Positions 1 to 9,880 of a stretch of 64,000 nucleotides of DNA are shown piece by piece. The notes beneath the pieces were generated by a model. It had not been told where the DNA came from and made no database searches. It saw only the letters and a program-made list of their open reading frames with translations. The stretch is from JAAYAY01 sp964429355 (lineage in GTDB: Bacteria; Planctomycetota; Planctomycetia; Pirellulales; Thermoguttaceae): NCBI GenBank assembly GCA_964429355.1, contig CAYSCH010000001.1, positions 1-64,000 of the forward strand, given 5' to 3'. How positions within the stretch are numbered: the stretch's first letter is position 1; each line of letters opens with the position of its first letter. A program made the position numbers and the translations under genes.

Positions 1-60
1 CTTCTCCGCATATTAGATCGTGGCCACGGCGCCGAACATCTGCTGGGTCGATTTGCACGT

Positions 61-1032
61 CTATAGGTTCGGCAGCATATCCGGGTGGAAGTGCGCGGCG
101 AACTTGATCCAGCCAGGCGAGCAACTCGTCATCAGTGGCAGGGCAACGTCCTTGCCTTCCACGAGGGCCCCCTTCAGGCGCGTGAGCAGCTCGGTTCCCT
201 CCTCCATGATCGTCAGGTCGGCCGCAAAGTTCGTGTCGAACACCGCGTCGAAGCCCAGGCGACGGAGGGCGGCCGTCATTTTGCCCGTCACAAGGGTACC
301 CGGCGGGTAACCAAAGCACTCCCCCAGGGCCGCGCGGATGGCCGGCGCGGTCTGCACCACCACGTGCTTGTCCGGATCGTCGAGTGCCGCCCAGACCTCG
401 TCAATCTGGTCGCGCTCGGTGATCGCCCCCACGGGGCACACGGCCGCACACTGCCCGCACTGGACACAGGCCACCGTGCTCAGATCGCGATTGAAGGCCG
501 GGCCGATGGACGTCTCGAACCCGCGACTCTGCGGCCAAAGGGCCCCCACATGCTGGACCTCGTTGCACACGCTCACGCACCGCCGGCACTTGATGCACTT
601 GCCGTGGTCGCGCATGATCGCCGGGGTGGAAACGTCGATTCCCGCGCGGGTCTTCTCTCCCGTGAAAGTGATGGTTCGGATCCCCAACTCCGCCGCCAGC
701 GACTGCAGTTCGCAATCCTCCCGGCGGTCGCAGGTCTGGCACTCTCCGTTGTGTTCCGAAAGCAACAGTTCCACCACCATCCGCCGGGCTTCCCGGACTC
801 GGCGCGAGTTCGTCAGCACCTTCATGCCTTTCGACACAGGCATCGAGCAGGAGGCCGCCAGTGCGTGAACACCCTCGATCTCGACGATGCACACCCGGCA
901 AGCCCCGATTGCCTGCAGGCCCTCGACGTAGCACAGCGTCGGGATACGAACGCCCGCCTTGCGTGCAGCGTTCAAAATCGTCGTTCCTTCCGGAACCTCA
1001 ACAGGAATGTTGTTGATCGTCAGGTTGATCAT
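61..1032 (-). CDS. hydA: [FeFe]-hydrogenase catalytic subunit, interrupted by in-frame stop
   Basis: Catalytic subunit of a trimeric NAD(P)-linked hydrogenase. The 323 visible residues show an N-terminal [2Fe-2S] domain (C34, C45, C48, C62), a His-ligated cluster motif (H94, C98, C101, C107), two [4Fe-4S] motifs (C146/149/152/156 and C189/192/195/199) and the start of the H-cluster domain with the L1 motif TSCSPGW at 302-308. The frame stops at TAG (61-63) just after PNL. Translation of the remaining bases still matches the family (TCKSTQQMFGA) until a second stop TAA, so homology continues off the window. The start is the ATG at 1032, preceded by AGGA, rather than the longer frame to 1122. 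It lies 172 bp after hydB. The second Cys of the usual TSCCPxW is Ser here. This is either a pseudogene or sequence error at an edge; the family call itself is firm. Confidence 0.85.
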   Translation of the reverse strand: MINLTINNIPVEVPEGTTILNAARKAGVRIPTLCYVEGLQAIGACRVCIVEIEGVHALAASCSMPVSKGMKVLTNSRRVREARRMVVELLLSEHNGECQTCDRREDCELQSLAAELGIRTITFTGEKTRAGIDVSTPAIMRDHGKCIKCRRCVSVCNEVQHVGALWPQSRGFETSIGPAFNRDLSTVACVQCGQCAAVCPVGAITERDQIDEVWAALDDPDKHVVVQTAPAIRAALGECFGYPPGTLVTGKMTAALRRLGFDAVFDTNFAADLTIMEEGTELLTRLKGALVEGKDVALPLMTSCSPGWIKFAAHFHPDMLPNL

Positions 1033-1204
1033 GGCGTTTCCTGGAAAGAAAGTGCCTGCGAACGGTCGGTCTTGAATGTACGTCTCTCTGGCCGTCTGGC
1101 CAGGCATGCGGAACAATCGCATGCAGGTCAGGCTTTGCCGGCTTTGCCTGACAGGTCAACGAATAGTCTTCGATCTCACCTCAATCAGCCGGCGACGGCC
1201 GCGT

Positions 1205-4200
1205 CTACTTGGCCACCTCGTGCCCGTTCGGACGCCGGCCGTAGTCGCAGCGGAGGCAACGCTGGGCCTGGCGAAGGGCAACCGCCTCGCGCCAGGGCTG
1301 TTCCACTTCGTCGAAGTTGTTGCAGCGCCGCTCCACCGGGATCAGCGGCAGACGCTCGCGGGGAGTGTCGACCGGGTCCCGGTCGGGGTCGAAGTGGGTA
1401 TCCACCTCCTTCGTCTGACGCCAGAAAGCGTGCTCGATGCCGGTCAGATACTTGTCGATCCCGACGGCCGCTCGTTCGCCTGCCGCCACGGCTTCCACCA
1501 CACTCGAGGGGCCGCTCACCGCGTCGCCCCCGGCAAAGATCCACTTCTGCGACGTCTGACCACTGACCGGATCGACGATCAGAAAGCCGTTGCGATGGGT
1601 CTCGATACCCACCTCATCGCAGAATCCCGAACTTGCCAGCGACTGTCCGATGGCCACGAGGATCTCGTCGGCGGGGATCGTGAACACCTCGCCCCCTTCT
1701 TCGGGGCGCCGGCGGCCCGAGCCGTCGAACTGGCCGAGCCGCATCGGGCGGCAGCGGATTCCTGCCACCCGGCCGCCTTCCACCACCACGTCGACCGGCG
1801 CGGTCAGCAGCTGCAACTTGACCCCTTCGTGAATGGCTTCTTCGATCTCTTCCTTGTAGGCCGGCATCACCTCGCGGCTCCGACGATAGACGACCGTTAC
1901 CGATTCCGCCCCAAGCCGGACGGCCGTCCGTGCCGCATCGATTGCCGAGTTGCCGCCCCCGATCACCACCACGTTCTTGCCGATCTTGACCGAACCCCGG
2001 AGATTGTAGGTTCGCAGGAAGTTGAGTGCATCGGTGATCCCCTCAGAGTTCTCGCCCGGAATTCCCAATCCCACCCCTTGCGGCGCTCCCAGGCCCAGGA
2101 ACACGGCCTCCACCCCCTGGCCTCGGAGCGACTTGAGCGTGAAGTCCCGTCCCAGGGCCGATTCCGTAATGATGTCGACGCCCATATTCTCGACCATGCG
2201 GACTTCCCGTGCCACGATCTCCCGCGGCAGCCGATAGGACGGAATCGCCTGAACAAGCATGCCGCCGGGCCGCGGTTCCGCTTCGTAGACTTTGGGCTGG
2301 TACCCCAGCCGGGCCAGGAAGTACGCGCACGACAGACCCGCAGGTCCCGCACCGATGATCGCGATCTTGCGCCGCGAGTTCTCCACATTCTCGCGGATCG
2401 TCGGCAGTTGGATCGTCACCTCCTGGTCCACCATGAATCGCTTGATCCCGCGGATCGAAACCGAATCGTCGAGCATCGACCGGCGGCACTTGTCTTCGCA
2501 GGTGTGGAAACATACCCGCGAACAGATGGCCGGAAACGGGTTCTTCTCCCGATGGAGCCGCAAGGCCTCGGCATATCGCTTCTCGGATACGAGGGATACG
2601 TAGCCGGGTATATCCACGTCGGCAGGGCAGGCACTGGAGCACGGAGCGTAAACCAGCGACGAGCATACCCCGGCACGGCAGTGCCGATCGCGAATGTGTT
2701 CGACGTATTCGTGGCCGAAGTGGCGGATCGTTGAAAGCACCGGGTTGGGTGCGGTCTGCCCTAATCCACAGAGCGAAGTCTCCTTGATCATTTCGCCCAG
2801 ATCGATGAGCTGCTCGACGTCCGACTCCTTTCCCTGCCCGCTGCAGATCCGGTTGAGGATCTCAAGCATCCGCTTCGTGCCCACCCGGCAGGGAATGCAC
2901 TTGCCACACGATTCCTCCTGGACGAATTCCAGAAAGAATCGGGCCACGTCGACCATGCAGTTGTCCTCGTCCATCACGATCAGGCCACCCGAGCCCATGA
3001 TCGCCCCGAGTTCCGAAAGCGACTCGTAGTCGAGAGCCACGTTCAGGTGATGTTTGGGAATGCACCCCCCCGAAGGGCCGCCGATCTGGGCCGCCTTGAA
3101 TTCCTTCTTCGACGAGGTCCCCCCGCCGATATCGTAGATCAAATCGCCCAGCGGCATGCCCACCGGCACTTCCACGAGCCCGGAGTTCTTGATCGCGCCC
3201 GCCAGGGCGAAAACCTTTGTGCCCTTGCTCTTCTCGTTCCCACGCGACGCATACCAGTTGCCCCCCTTGAGAATGATCGACGGAACGTTGGCATAGGTCT
3301 CCACGTTGTTCAGCAGCGTCGGCTTGTGCCACAGGCCGGATTGGGCCGGGAAGGGAGGCCGCGGGCGCGGTTCCCCCCGATTGCCCTCGATCGACGTCAG
3401 CAAGGCCGTCTCTTCGCCGCATACGAATGCCCCGGCTCCCATGCGGATTTCCAGCTCGAAGTCGAATCCGCTGCCCAGGATATTCCTACCCAACAGCCCC
3501 AGCTCGCGGGCCTGCCCCAGGGCGACCTGCAGTCTCTGGACCGCCAGCGGATATTCGGCGCGAACGTAGATGTATCCCTGGCTCGCCCCTATCGTGTACG
3601 CAGCAATGGCCATCCCTTCCATGACCGAGTGCGGATCGCCCTCCAGAATGCTGCGGTCCATGAAGGCGCCGGGGTCGCCTTCGTCGGCATTGCAGACCGC
3701 GAACTTCTGGTCGCCGGCGGCGCTTCTGGCAAACAACCATTTGCGGAAGGTCGGGAATCCCGCACCCCCACGGCCGCGAAGTCCGGAGATCTCCATCTCC
3801 CGCAGCACGGCAGCCGGATCGTCGGCCTGGAGCACCTTGGCCAGTGCCTGGTAGCCGTCCTCGGCAATGTAGTCCGCAATCTTCTGCGGATTGATCCGCC
3901 CGCACCGACTCAGCACGATCTTCGTCTGGCGCCGGAAGAACTCCATGTCGTCCAGCCGCGCGACGATCCGCCCGTCGGGCCGCCGGTGCGCAAGCCGCTC
4001 CACAATCTGCCCCTTGACGAGCTGGGAACGAACGATCTCACCGCAGTGCTCGGGTTTAAGATTCTCGTAGAAAACGTCCCCCACAACCACCACCGGGCCT
4101 CCGGAACAGGGCCCCAGACAGCCCACTTCCTCGATCACGGCCTTGTCGCCGAACCCCGCCGCCTCGAGCTCCGTCTGCATGGCCCGCCGGACCTCCAGCG

Positions 4201-4336
4201 CCCCCGAGGCGATGCAACTCGCACCCATGCAGATACGGATCGGGGTGCAGCCGCGGGCGGCCTGGGCCGCCTTCTCCTCGCGAACCCGGTCTCGATACGC
4301 TACAAGTTCGTCCATGTTTGCCAGTGGTTCGCTCAT
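1205..4336 (-). CDS. hydB: NuoF/HydB-type flavoprotein fused to GltD/NfnB-like FAD-NAD(P) domain
   Basis: Predicted diaphorase subunit of the hydrogenase, 1043 aa. Residues about 30-110 form a thioredoxin-like [2Fe-2S] domain (CMGASC ... CLGPC). Residues about 130-540 are NuoF-like: the glycine-rich nucleotide/FMN motif GRGGAGFP at about 188 and a [4Fe-4S] site SCGKCIPC at about 476-483 with C523. Instead of the usual C-terminal ferredoxin domain, residues about 565-1040 resemble the glutamate synthase small subunit: Cys-rich N-terminus, FAD motif GAGPAG at about 663 and a second dinucleotide motif VIGGGNSA. The chosen ATG (4336) gives a start matching the family; the upstream extension to 4504 overlaps hydC and looks non-coding. 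It follows hydC by about 95 bp. The second flavin site may let the complex use NADPH or bifurcate electrons; that is inference. Confidence 0.9.
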   Translation of the reverse strand: MSEPLANMDELVAYRDRVREEKAAQAARGCTPIRICMGASCIASGALEVRRAMQTELEAAGFGDKAVIEEVGCLGPCSGGPVVVVGDVFYENLKPEHCGEIVRSQLVKGQIVERLAHRRPDGRIVARLDDMEFFRRQTKIVLSRCGRINPQKIADYIAEDGYQALAKVLQADDPAAVLREMEISGLRGRGGAGFPTFRKWLFARSAAGDQKFAVCNADEGDPGAFMDRSILEGDPHSVMEGMAIAAYTIGASQGYIYVRAEYPLAVQRLQVALGQARELGLLGRNILGSGFDFELEIRMGAGAFVCGEETALLTSIEGNRGEPRPRPPFPAQSGLWHKPTLLNNVETYANVPSIILKGGNWYASRGNEKSKGTKVFALAGAIKNSGLVEVPVGMPLGDLIYDIGGGTSSKKEFKAAQIGGPSGGCIPKHHLNVALDYESLSELGAIMGSGGLIVMDEDNCMVDVARFFLEFVQEESCGKCIPCRVGTKRMLEILNRICSGQGKESDVEQLIDLGEMIKETSLCGLGQTAPNPVLSTIRHFGHEYVEHIRDRHCRAGVCSSLVYAPCSSACPADVDIPGYVSLVSEKRYAEALRLHREKNPFPAICSRVCFHTCEDKCRRSMLDDSVSIRGIKRFMVDQEVTIQLPTIRENVENSRRKIAIIGAGPAGLSCAYFLARLGYQPKVYEAEPRPGGMLVQAIPSYRLPREIVAREVRMVENMGVDIITESALGRDFTLKSLRGQGVEAVFLGLGAPQGVGLGIPGENSEGITDALNFLRTYNLRGSVKIGKNVVVIGGGNSAIDAARTAVRLGAESVTVVYRRSREVMPAYKEEIEEAIHEGVKLQLLTAPVDVVVEGGRVAGIRCRPMRLGQFDGSGRRRPEEGGEVFTIPADEILVAIGQSLASSGFCDEVGIETHRNGFLIVDPVSGQTSQKWIFAGGDAVSGPSSVVEAVAAGERAAVGIDKYLTGIEHAFWRQTKEVDTHFDPDRDPVDTPRERLPLIPVERRCNNFDEVEQPWREAVALRQAQRCLRCDYGRRPNGHEVAK

Positions 4337-4430
4337 TCCCTGTCTCTCTGCAAAAACGAACTGGTGTATGCCTGTTTCCACTGCCGTCCTGATCGCGGCG
4401 GCCGCAACCGGCCCGTCCGCCCAGACGGGA

Positions 4431-4946
4431 TCAGGCCTCGCCCGTGCGATACCGCTCGAGGATCTGCGTGACTCGCGACGGCCGCACGCGCTGATGGACG
4501 TCATCGTCGATCATGATCACCGGGGCCAGGCCGCAAGCTCCGAAACACCGCCCCACGTCCAGTGAGAACAGCCGGTCGGGGGTCGTTTCACCCACTTCCA
4601 CCCGCAGAGCCGACTTCAGCGCCGAAAGCACTTCCTTGCCGCCCCGGACGTAACATGCCGTCCCCAGGCAGACACGGACGATATGCCGGCCACGCGGTAC
4701 TGTCGTGAAGAATGAGTAAAAACCCACCACCCCCGCCACTTCGCTGTAAGGCTTCTTCAGCGCAACGCTGATCCTGCGAAGGGCCGTCTCCGGTAGATAG
4801 CCGAAGATCGACTGGGTGATTTGCAGCACCGGAATCAAAGCGCCGGGAGTGCCAACGTACTCGGTCAGAACGTCGTCCAACTGAGCCAGCATTTCCTCTT
4901 CCGTCGCTTCCAGGCAGCCTGCACACGGTTTTTCGCCAACGTCCAT
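4431..4946 (-). CDS. hydC: NuoE/HydC-like [2Fe-2S] subunit of the hydrogenase
   Basis: Small thioredoxin-like [2Fe-2S] subunit, 171 aa, equivalent to NuoE/HydC, passing electrons to or from the NuoF-like subunit. Helical N-terminus followed by the typical cluster ligands VCLGTAC and GRCFGAC. An extra Cys pair (CAGC) lies near the N-terminus. The ATG at 4946 is preceded by a strong AGGAGG seven bases upstream; the longer frame to 5018 has no comparable support. First gene of the hydC-hydB-hydA operon on the minus strand. Confidence 0.92.
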   Translation of the reverse strand: MDVGEKPCAGCLEATEEEMLAQLDDVLTEYVGTPGALIPVLQITQSIFGYLPETALRRISVALKKPYSEVAGVVGFYSFFTTVPRGRHIVRVCLGTACYVRGGKEVLSALKSALRVEVGETTPDRLFSLDVGRCFGACGLAPVIMIDDDVHQRVRPSRVTQILERYRTGEA

Positions 4947-5595
4947 GACTTCCTCCTGACGGGGGTTGCCGCATCGCGAATCACGATCACACGCTCCACA
5001 CAGTCCCGCCATCGGCACCGCTCATTGCCGCTGGCCGCGAGGGTGGCAGGACAAGACGAGTTGGACCCTTCAGAATGTAATCGAAGCAAGAGAGCCGGCC
5101 ACTTCGTCGGAAAACGTTCCCTTCCGTGCGGAAGAGGGAATCCCCGCCTCTCTCCTCCGGTTCTGCCATTCCTGGTAAGGCCGTCCGTGCCCCTGCTTGC
5201 TCTGCCCCGTTTCTGGAACCAGCGGCGAGAAGGCCGGCGTGAGCTTCACCGAGACTGGAATCAACGGCCGACGACGAAGAGTCGCAAACACCCATTTCCC
5301 GCCGCCCACTCTCTCGGGACGACGCAACCGTTGATCCTGTCAGCGACTCCAAAAATCCTCTTATCGGTTGAACCTATCACCTTTGTTGAATGAGCGTCAA
5401 CCCAGCCACAGCGGTGTACCATATACCACGCACGGCGGTTGCCAGAAGACCACAGATAAGCCCGGAATCTGCAAACTGTGGTTCAGTGCCCTTATGTCTT
5501 TCATCAAATTCTGTACTCGGTGGCCCTGACAAAACGCCGGAGTCTCCCACGGGCATGGATGGCCACAACAGCAAGTCTTGGCAGCGGCTCCAAAA
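4947..5595. other. Non-coding spacer upstream of hydC
   Basis: About 650 bases with only short overlapping frames in several phases and no recognisable protein. It should hold the hydC promoter, but I see no clear -35/-10 pair. A weak sigma-28-like GATAA element occurs near 5360 on the minus strand, with wrong spacing. Confidence 0.5.
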
Positions 5596-5635
5596 CAGGA
5601 CGTCCCGGGGCCACAATACCGTGCCGGGACGTCCC
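5596..5635 (-). terminator. GC-rich hairpin downstream of the MocA-family gene
   Basis: Perfect 11-bp inverted repeat (GGACGTCCCGG at 5598-5608, CCGGGACGTCC at 5624-5634) with a 15-base loop. On the minus strand it is followed by TTTT. It sits about 45 bases after the stop of the oxidoreductase gene, consistent with an intrinsic terminator, though the U-run is short. Confidence 0.55.
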
Positions 5636-5679
5636 TGGTTTCTTGTCGGAAATCACCAGAAGCAGAGACGATACTCCGC

Positions 5680-7194
<1,515 letters not shown>

Positions 7195-7329
7195 AACTTT
7201 TCTCCCACGCTGGTTTCTCGTCCGTAACCGAGGATTGCCCAACAAAGGACTCGCGCCAACACCTTTCGGCATGGACTTCCCCCAAAGGAATGCTGGACGG
7301 CTATGGGCTGGGCGATCCTCAAAGCCCAT

Positions 7330-7358
7330 AGAATAGACGCTCTCACAGCGCAATTCAA
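7330..7358 (-). promoter_or_regulatory. Sigma-70-like promoter for the MocA-family gene
   Basis: On the minus strand TTGAAT (7353-7358) and TATTCT (7330-7335) are separated by 17 bases, matching 4/6 positions of each hexamer. It lies about 135 bases before the ATG. The rest of the spacer 7195-7503 holds no gene I can support. Confidence 0.45.
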
Positions 7359-7503
7359 ACAGATTACGCCAGACCGCCGTGTTCGGGGGGACCGCGTCCG
7401 AAACGATTCCGCCTTTCCCTGACGGGGCCTTTGCGGGCAGGTTTGCCTGCGGTCGGATACTGTTGGCTCCAGGACGGGCTATGCAGCCTGTCCCTGAACA
7501 GGT

Positions 7504-7803
7504 TCAGACTTCTCCCACGTAGGTCCAGCGTCCCTGGCCGTCGTCCTGAATGGTACAGGACAAGCCCACGTCGTGCAGGGCCTGGAAAACTTGTTCGAGG
7601 GCCTTTTCTCCGAAGTTGGGGATGCCGAGGAGGCGATCTCGCGTGCAATTCAGCAGGTCCTTGACCAGAAGCACGCCGTCGTCTTCCAGGAAGTTGACCG
7701 TGCGGACCGGCAGATTCAACTGGGCAACCGGCAGTTCGAGAACCTCGGCAAATCGTTTCCGGCGAAGATCTGCTTTCGGCAACGGGACTCGTGTTTGCGA
7801 CAT
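7504..7803 (-). CDS. Stand-alone RNA polymerase alpha-CTD-like protein
   Basis: 99-aa protein whose middle (about residues 28-78) matches the alpha-subunit C-terminal domain: NLPVRTVNFLEDDGV, then DLLNCTRDRLLGIPNFGEKAL with the helix-hairpin-helix NFGEKAL. In RpoA this domain binds UP-element DNA and activators. No assembly domain is present, so it cannot be an alpha subunit. It may be a small DNA-binding or decoy regulator. The ATG at 7803 has GGGAGGG eight bases upstream. Monocistronic, with an extended -10 promoter about 80 bases upstream. Confidence 0.8.
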   Translation of the reverse strand: MSQTRVPLPKADLRRKRFAEVLELPVAQLNLPVRTVNFLEDDGVLLVKDLLNCTRDRLLGIPNFGEKALEQVFQALHDVGLSCTIQDDGQGRWTYVGEV

Positions 7804-7883
7804 GGGTTCCCTCCCAAAAAAACTGAGTCGTGATCGGAATTTCGCCCTCCAGCCTCCGGGCGACCGCCGCGGGCGAGCCGACG

Positions 7884-7892
7884 ATTATAGCA
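7884..7892 (-). promoter_or_regulatory. Extended -10 promoter of the alpha-CTD-like gene
   Basis: On the minus strand the sequence TGCTATAAT is a perfect extended -10 (TGnTATAAT). No good -35 hexamer is seen 17 bases upstream, as is usual for extended -10 promoters. It implies a leader of about 75 bases. Confidence 0.55.
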
Positions 7893-7986
7893 CCCAGCCG
7901 CCAATTCTGCCGAGCACTGTCAGCAATTTTTCAAGAAAATGTCTCAGCCGACGGGCATGCATTGCTAGCGGCCCAGAGAGTCCCCA

Positions 7987-8014
7987 TTGACCCACACCGC
8001 CGCGGGATTACAAT
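7987..8014 (+). promoter_or_regulatory. Promoter of tRNA-Pro
   Basis: TTGACC (7987-7992) and TACAAT (8009-8014) are separated by 16 bases, 15 bases before the mature 5' end of the tRNA. Confidence 0.6.
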
Positions 8015-8028
8015 CAAAGTTTCCATCA

Positions 8029-8103
8029 CGGGGCGTAGCTCAGCCTGGATAGAGCGCTGCGTTCGGGACGCAGAGGTCGCTAGTTCAAATCTAGTCGCCC
8101 CGA
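8029..8103 (+). tRNA. tRNA-Pro(CGG)
   Basis: Full cloverleaf. Acceptor arm CGGGGCG pairs with CGCCCCG. The D arm contains AGCTCAGCCTGG. The anticodon stem CTGCG/CGCAG holds loop TTCGGGA, giving anticodon CGG (8064-8066), which reads CCG proline codons. The T arm is CTAGTTCAAATCTAG. Discriminator A is followed by CTA, so CCA is not encoded and must be added after transcription. Confidence 0.95.
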
Positions 8104-8110
8104 CTAACAC

Positions 8111-8146
8111 AAAGCCTTGCAGGTCAACGACTTGCAAGGCTTTTTT
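8111..8146 (+). terminator. Intrinsic terminator after tRNA-Pro
   Basis: Nine-bp perfect stem (AGCCTTGCA at 8113-8121, TGCAAGGCT at 8133-8141) followed by TTTTTT, eight bases after the tRNA. Confidence 0.85.
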
Positions 8147-8241
8147 GTGCGACCCATTTTCCTCTCAGGTGCCGCGAAGGGCACCAAAACGGCACCCAAG
8201 CGGAAATGATCTGCACTTCCCGTGGAGGTTAGGCCCACATC

Positions 8242-9357
8242 CTACTGCGGGGCGGACCCTTTCTTCCACGCCCGCCCGATGGCATCGGCCGCCATGATCG
8301 CATCGGTCACCATGTCTGGCTGCACATCAAAGGGCTCATTGTGGATCGTCTCGCCCTCCACCGTCGCACGAACGGCAATCGCATGAAGCTGCTCTTTCGA
8401 TAAATCCGTCAAGCCGATCTCCGCCAAGGTAATGGGCAAGCCGACCTCGGCTGCGAAGCCCAAAACTCGATTGACCACCGACCGAGGCTGGCCTTCCAGC
8501 ACAAGCTGAGTCAGCAGCCCGAAAGCCACCTTTTCCCCATGCAGGTACGCATGTGTGGCCTCTGCGGTGGTCAAGCCGTTATGAACGGCATGTGCGGCTG
8601 CAAGGCCGGATGATTCGAATCCGATCCCAGACAGTAGAGTGTTGGCTTCCACGATCCGTTCGAGTGCTGGCGTTACGACCTGCATCTGCACCGCTTGCAG
8701 CGCATCGGCTCCGTCCGCCAGCAAGGTACGGTAACAGAGCTTTGCCAACGCGAAGGCACTCTGCGTCGATAATCCACCCCTCATGTTCCTGACACCCGCT
8801 CGCACGCATGCCATTGCCTCGAACCATGTTGCCAGGGCATCGCCCATCCCTGCCGCCAGGAGCCGAGGTGGACTCTGAGCTATGATCTGTGTATCGACAA
8901 GCACCAGGTCTGGGTTTTTCCGGTATGGTCGCAGAGCTTCCACGACGCCTTCGTCTGAATAGATCACTGAGAGGGCACTGCATGGAGCATCACTGGATGC
9001 TACCGTGGGACAGTTCACAACCGGCAATTTCAGGTCAGCAGCGGCGGCACGGGCGGCATCGAGCACTTTTCCTCCCCCGGCTCCTACGATGACTTGGGCT
9101 TTATTCTGTTGGGCCGCTTGCCTGATCCGCTCGATTTCCGTCAGCGAGCACTCGCCGCCAAACTCATGGACCGCATAGGCAATGCCGGCTTCGGCAAACG
9201 TGCCTTTCCAGGTGTCAGCCAGCAAGCGGATTGGTGAGCGACCACCGACGATGAGTGCAGGGCCATTCAATCCCAAGCCAGCCATCTCCGCACCCAGCAT
9301 GACGGTGGCATTTTTCCCTTGCGTGTAACGAGGTGGAGAGCAGAAGACGGACAGCAT
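8242..9357 (-). CDS. gldA: Glycerol dehydrogenase, iron-containing alcohol dehydrogenase family
   Basis: NAD-dependent, metal-dependent dehydrogenase of the GldA type oxidising glycerol to dihydroxyacetone; 371 aa, the usual length. Visible motifs: GAGGGKVLDAAR (NAD binding), PTVASSDAPCSALSV, the metal-ligand Asp in GMGDALATWFEA, and two metal-ligand His in AAHAVHNGL and THAYLHGEKVAFG. The ATG at 9357 lies in ATCATG with GAAAGG upstream. An ATG 15 bases earlier is an alternative; the frame to 9510 has no family match. With the hydrogenase it suggests fermentative redox balancing, though the genes are not co-transcribed. Confidence 0.93.
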   Translation of the reverse strand: MLSVFCSPPRYTQGKNATVMLGAEMAGLGLNGPALIVGGRSPIRLLADTWKGTFAEAGIAYAVHEFGGECSLTEIERIRQAAQQNKAQVIVGAGGGKVLDAARAAAADLKLPVVNCPTVASSDAPCSALSVIYSDEGVVEALRPYRKNPDLVLVDTQIIAQSPPRLLAAGMGDALATWFEAMACVRAGVRNMRGGLSTQSAFALAKLCYRTLLADGADALQAVQMQVVTPALERIVEANTLLSGIGFESSGLAAAHAVHNGLTTAEATHAYLHGEKVAFGLLTQLVLEGQPRSVVNRVLGFAAEVGLPITLAEIGLTDLSKEQLHAIAVRATVEGETIHNEPFDVQPDMVTDAIMAADAIGRAWKKGSAPQ

Positions 9358-9880
9358 GATGCGGCCTTTCATTGCGAAGGAGTTAACCCGTGTGCTTTCA
9401 GGTGGTGCTTCACGCCAGATGGGGCCAAGCTGACCTTCAAAAGGTATCACCCGAATGGCCGGATTGCCATATCGATGCCCCAATTTCCTCGGGGAGTCAC
9501 GCAAGGCCATGTACCCCTGAGTCGCATAACCACCAAATGCACGTGGTCGTATTACTTGGCAGTCCCTTCAAGGGCCATCCCCCAGATTCGGCCAAACTGG
9601 CTTGACCTGGTGAGCGGGGCAGTATCCTCACTGGCACCGGGCCAGGCCGGCCCTGGACCATCCGGAACAAACGAACACGGGTCGAGCCAGGGGAGCCGCA
9701 CATTTCGGCCCCAAACTCTGCCCGGGCGCTGGACGGGGGAGGGGTGGCAGTGTTACATTTTCGGGTGTCTGTTCTCGAAATCACTGCATTCGGGAACCGT
9801 CGAGGCCAGGGTCTCCTACTTCCCACCAAGCGCAACCACGCCCGCATACACCACACAGGTCCCCACCACGGAGAGTACCC
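9358..9880. other. Divergent intergenic region, gldA / metallophosphoesterase
   Basis: About 520 bases between divergently transcribed genes, so it should hold both promoters. Short frames here overlap one another in several phases and show no family resemblance. A TTGACC ... TATCCT pair near 9602-9628 (plus) has a 15-base spacer, too short to trust. Confidence 0.4.

Noticed and set aside
5350..5385. Sigma-28-like promoter (CAAA ... CCGATAA) on the minus strand
   Set aside because: Spacing is off by two bases, the -35 part is weak, and no flagellar gene is near.
7931..8137. Minus-strand frame with VGATRFELATSASRT
   Set aside because: This is the well-known false translation antisense to a tRNA; it covers tRNA-Pro.
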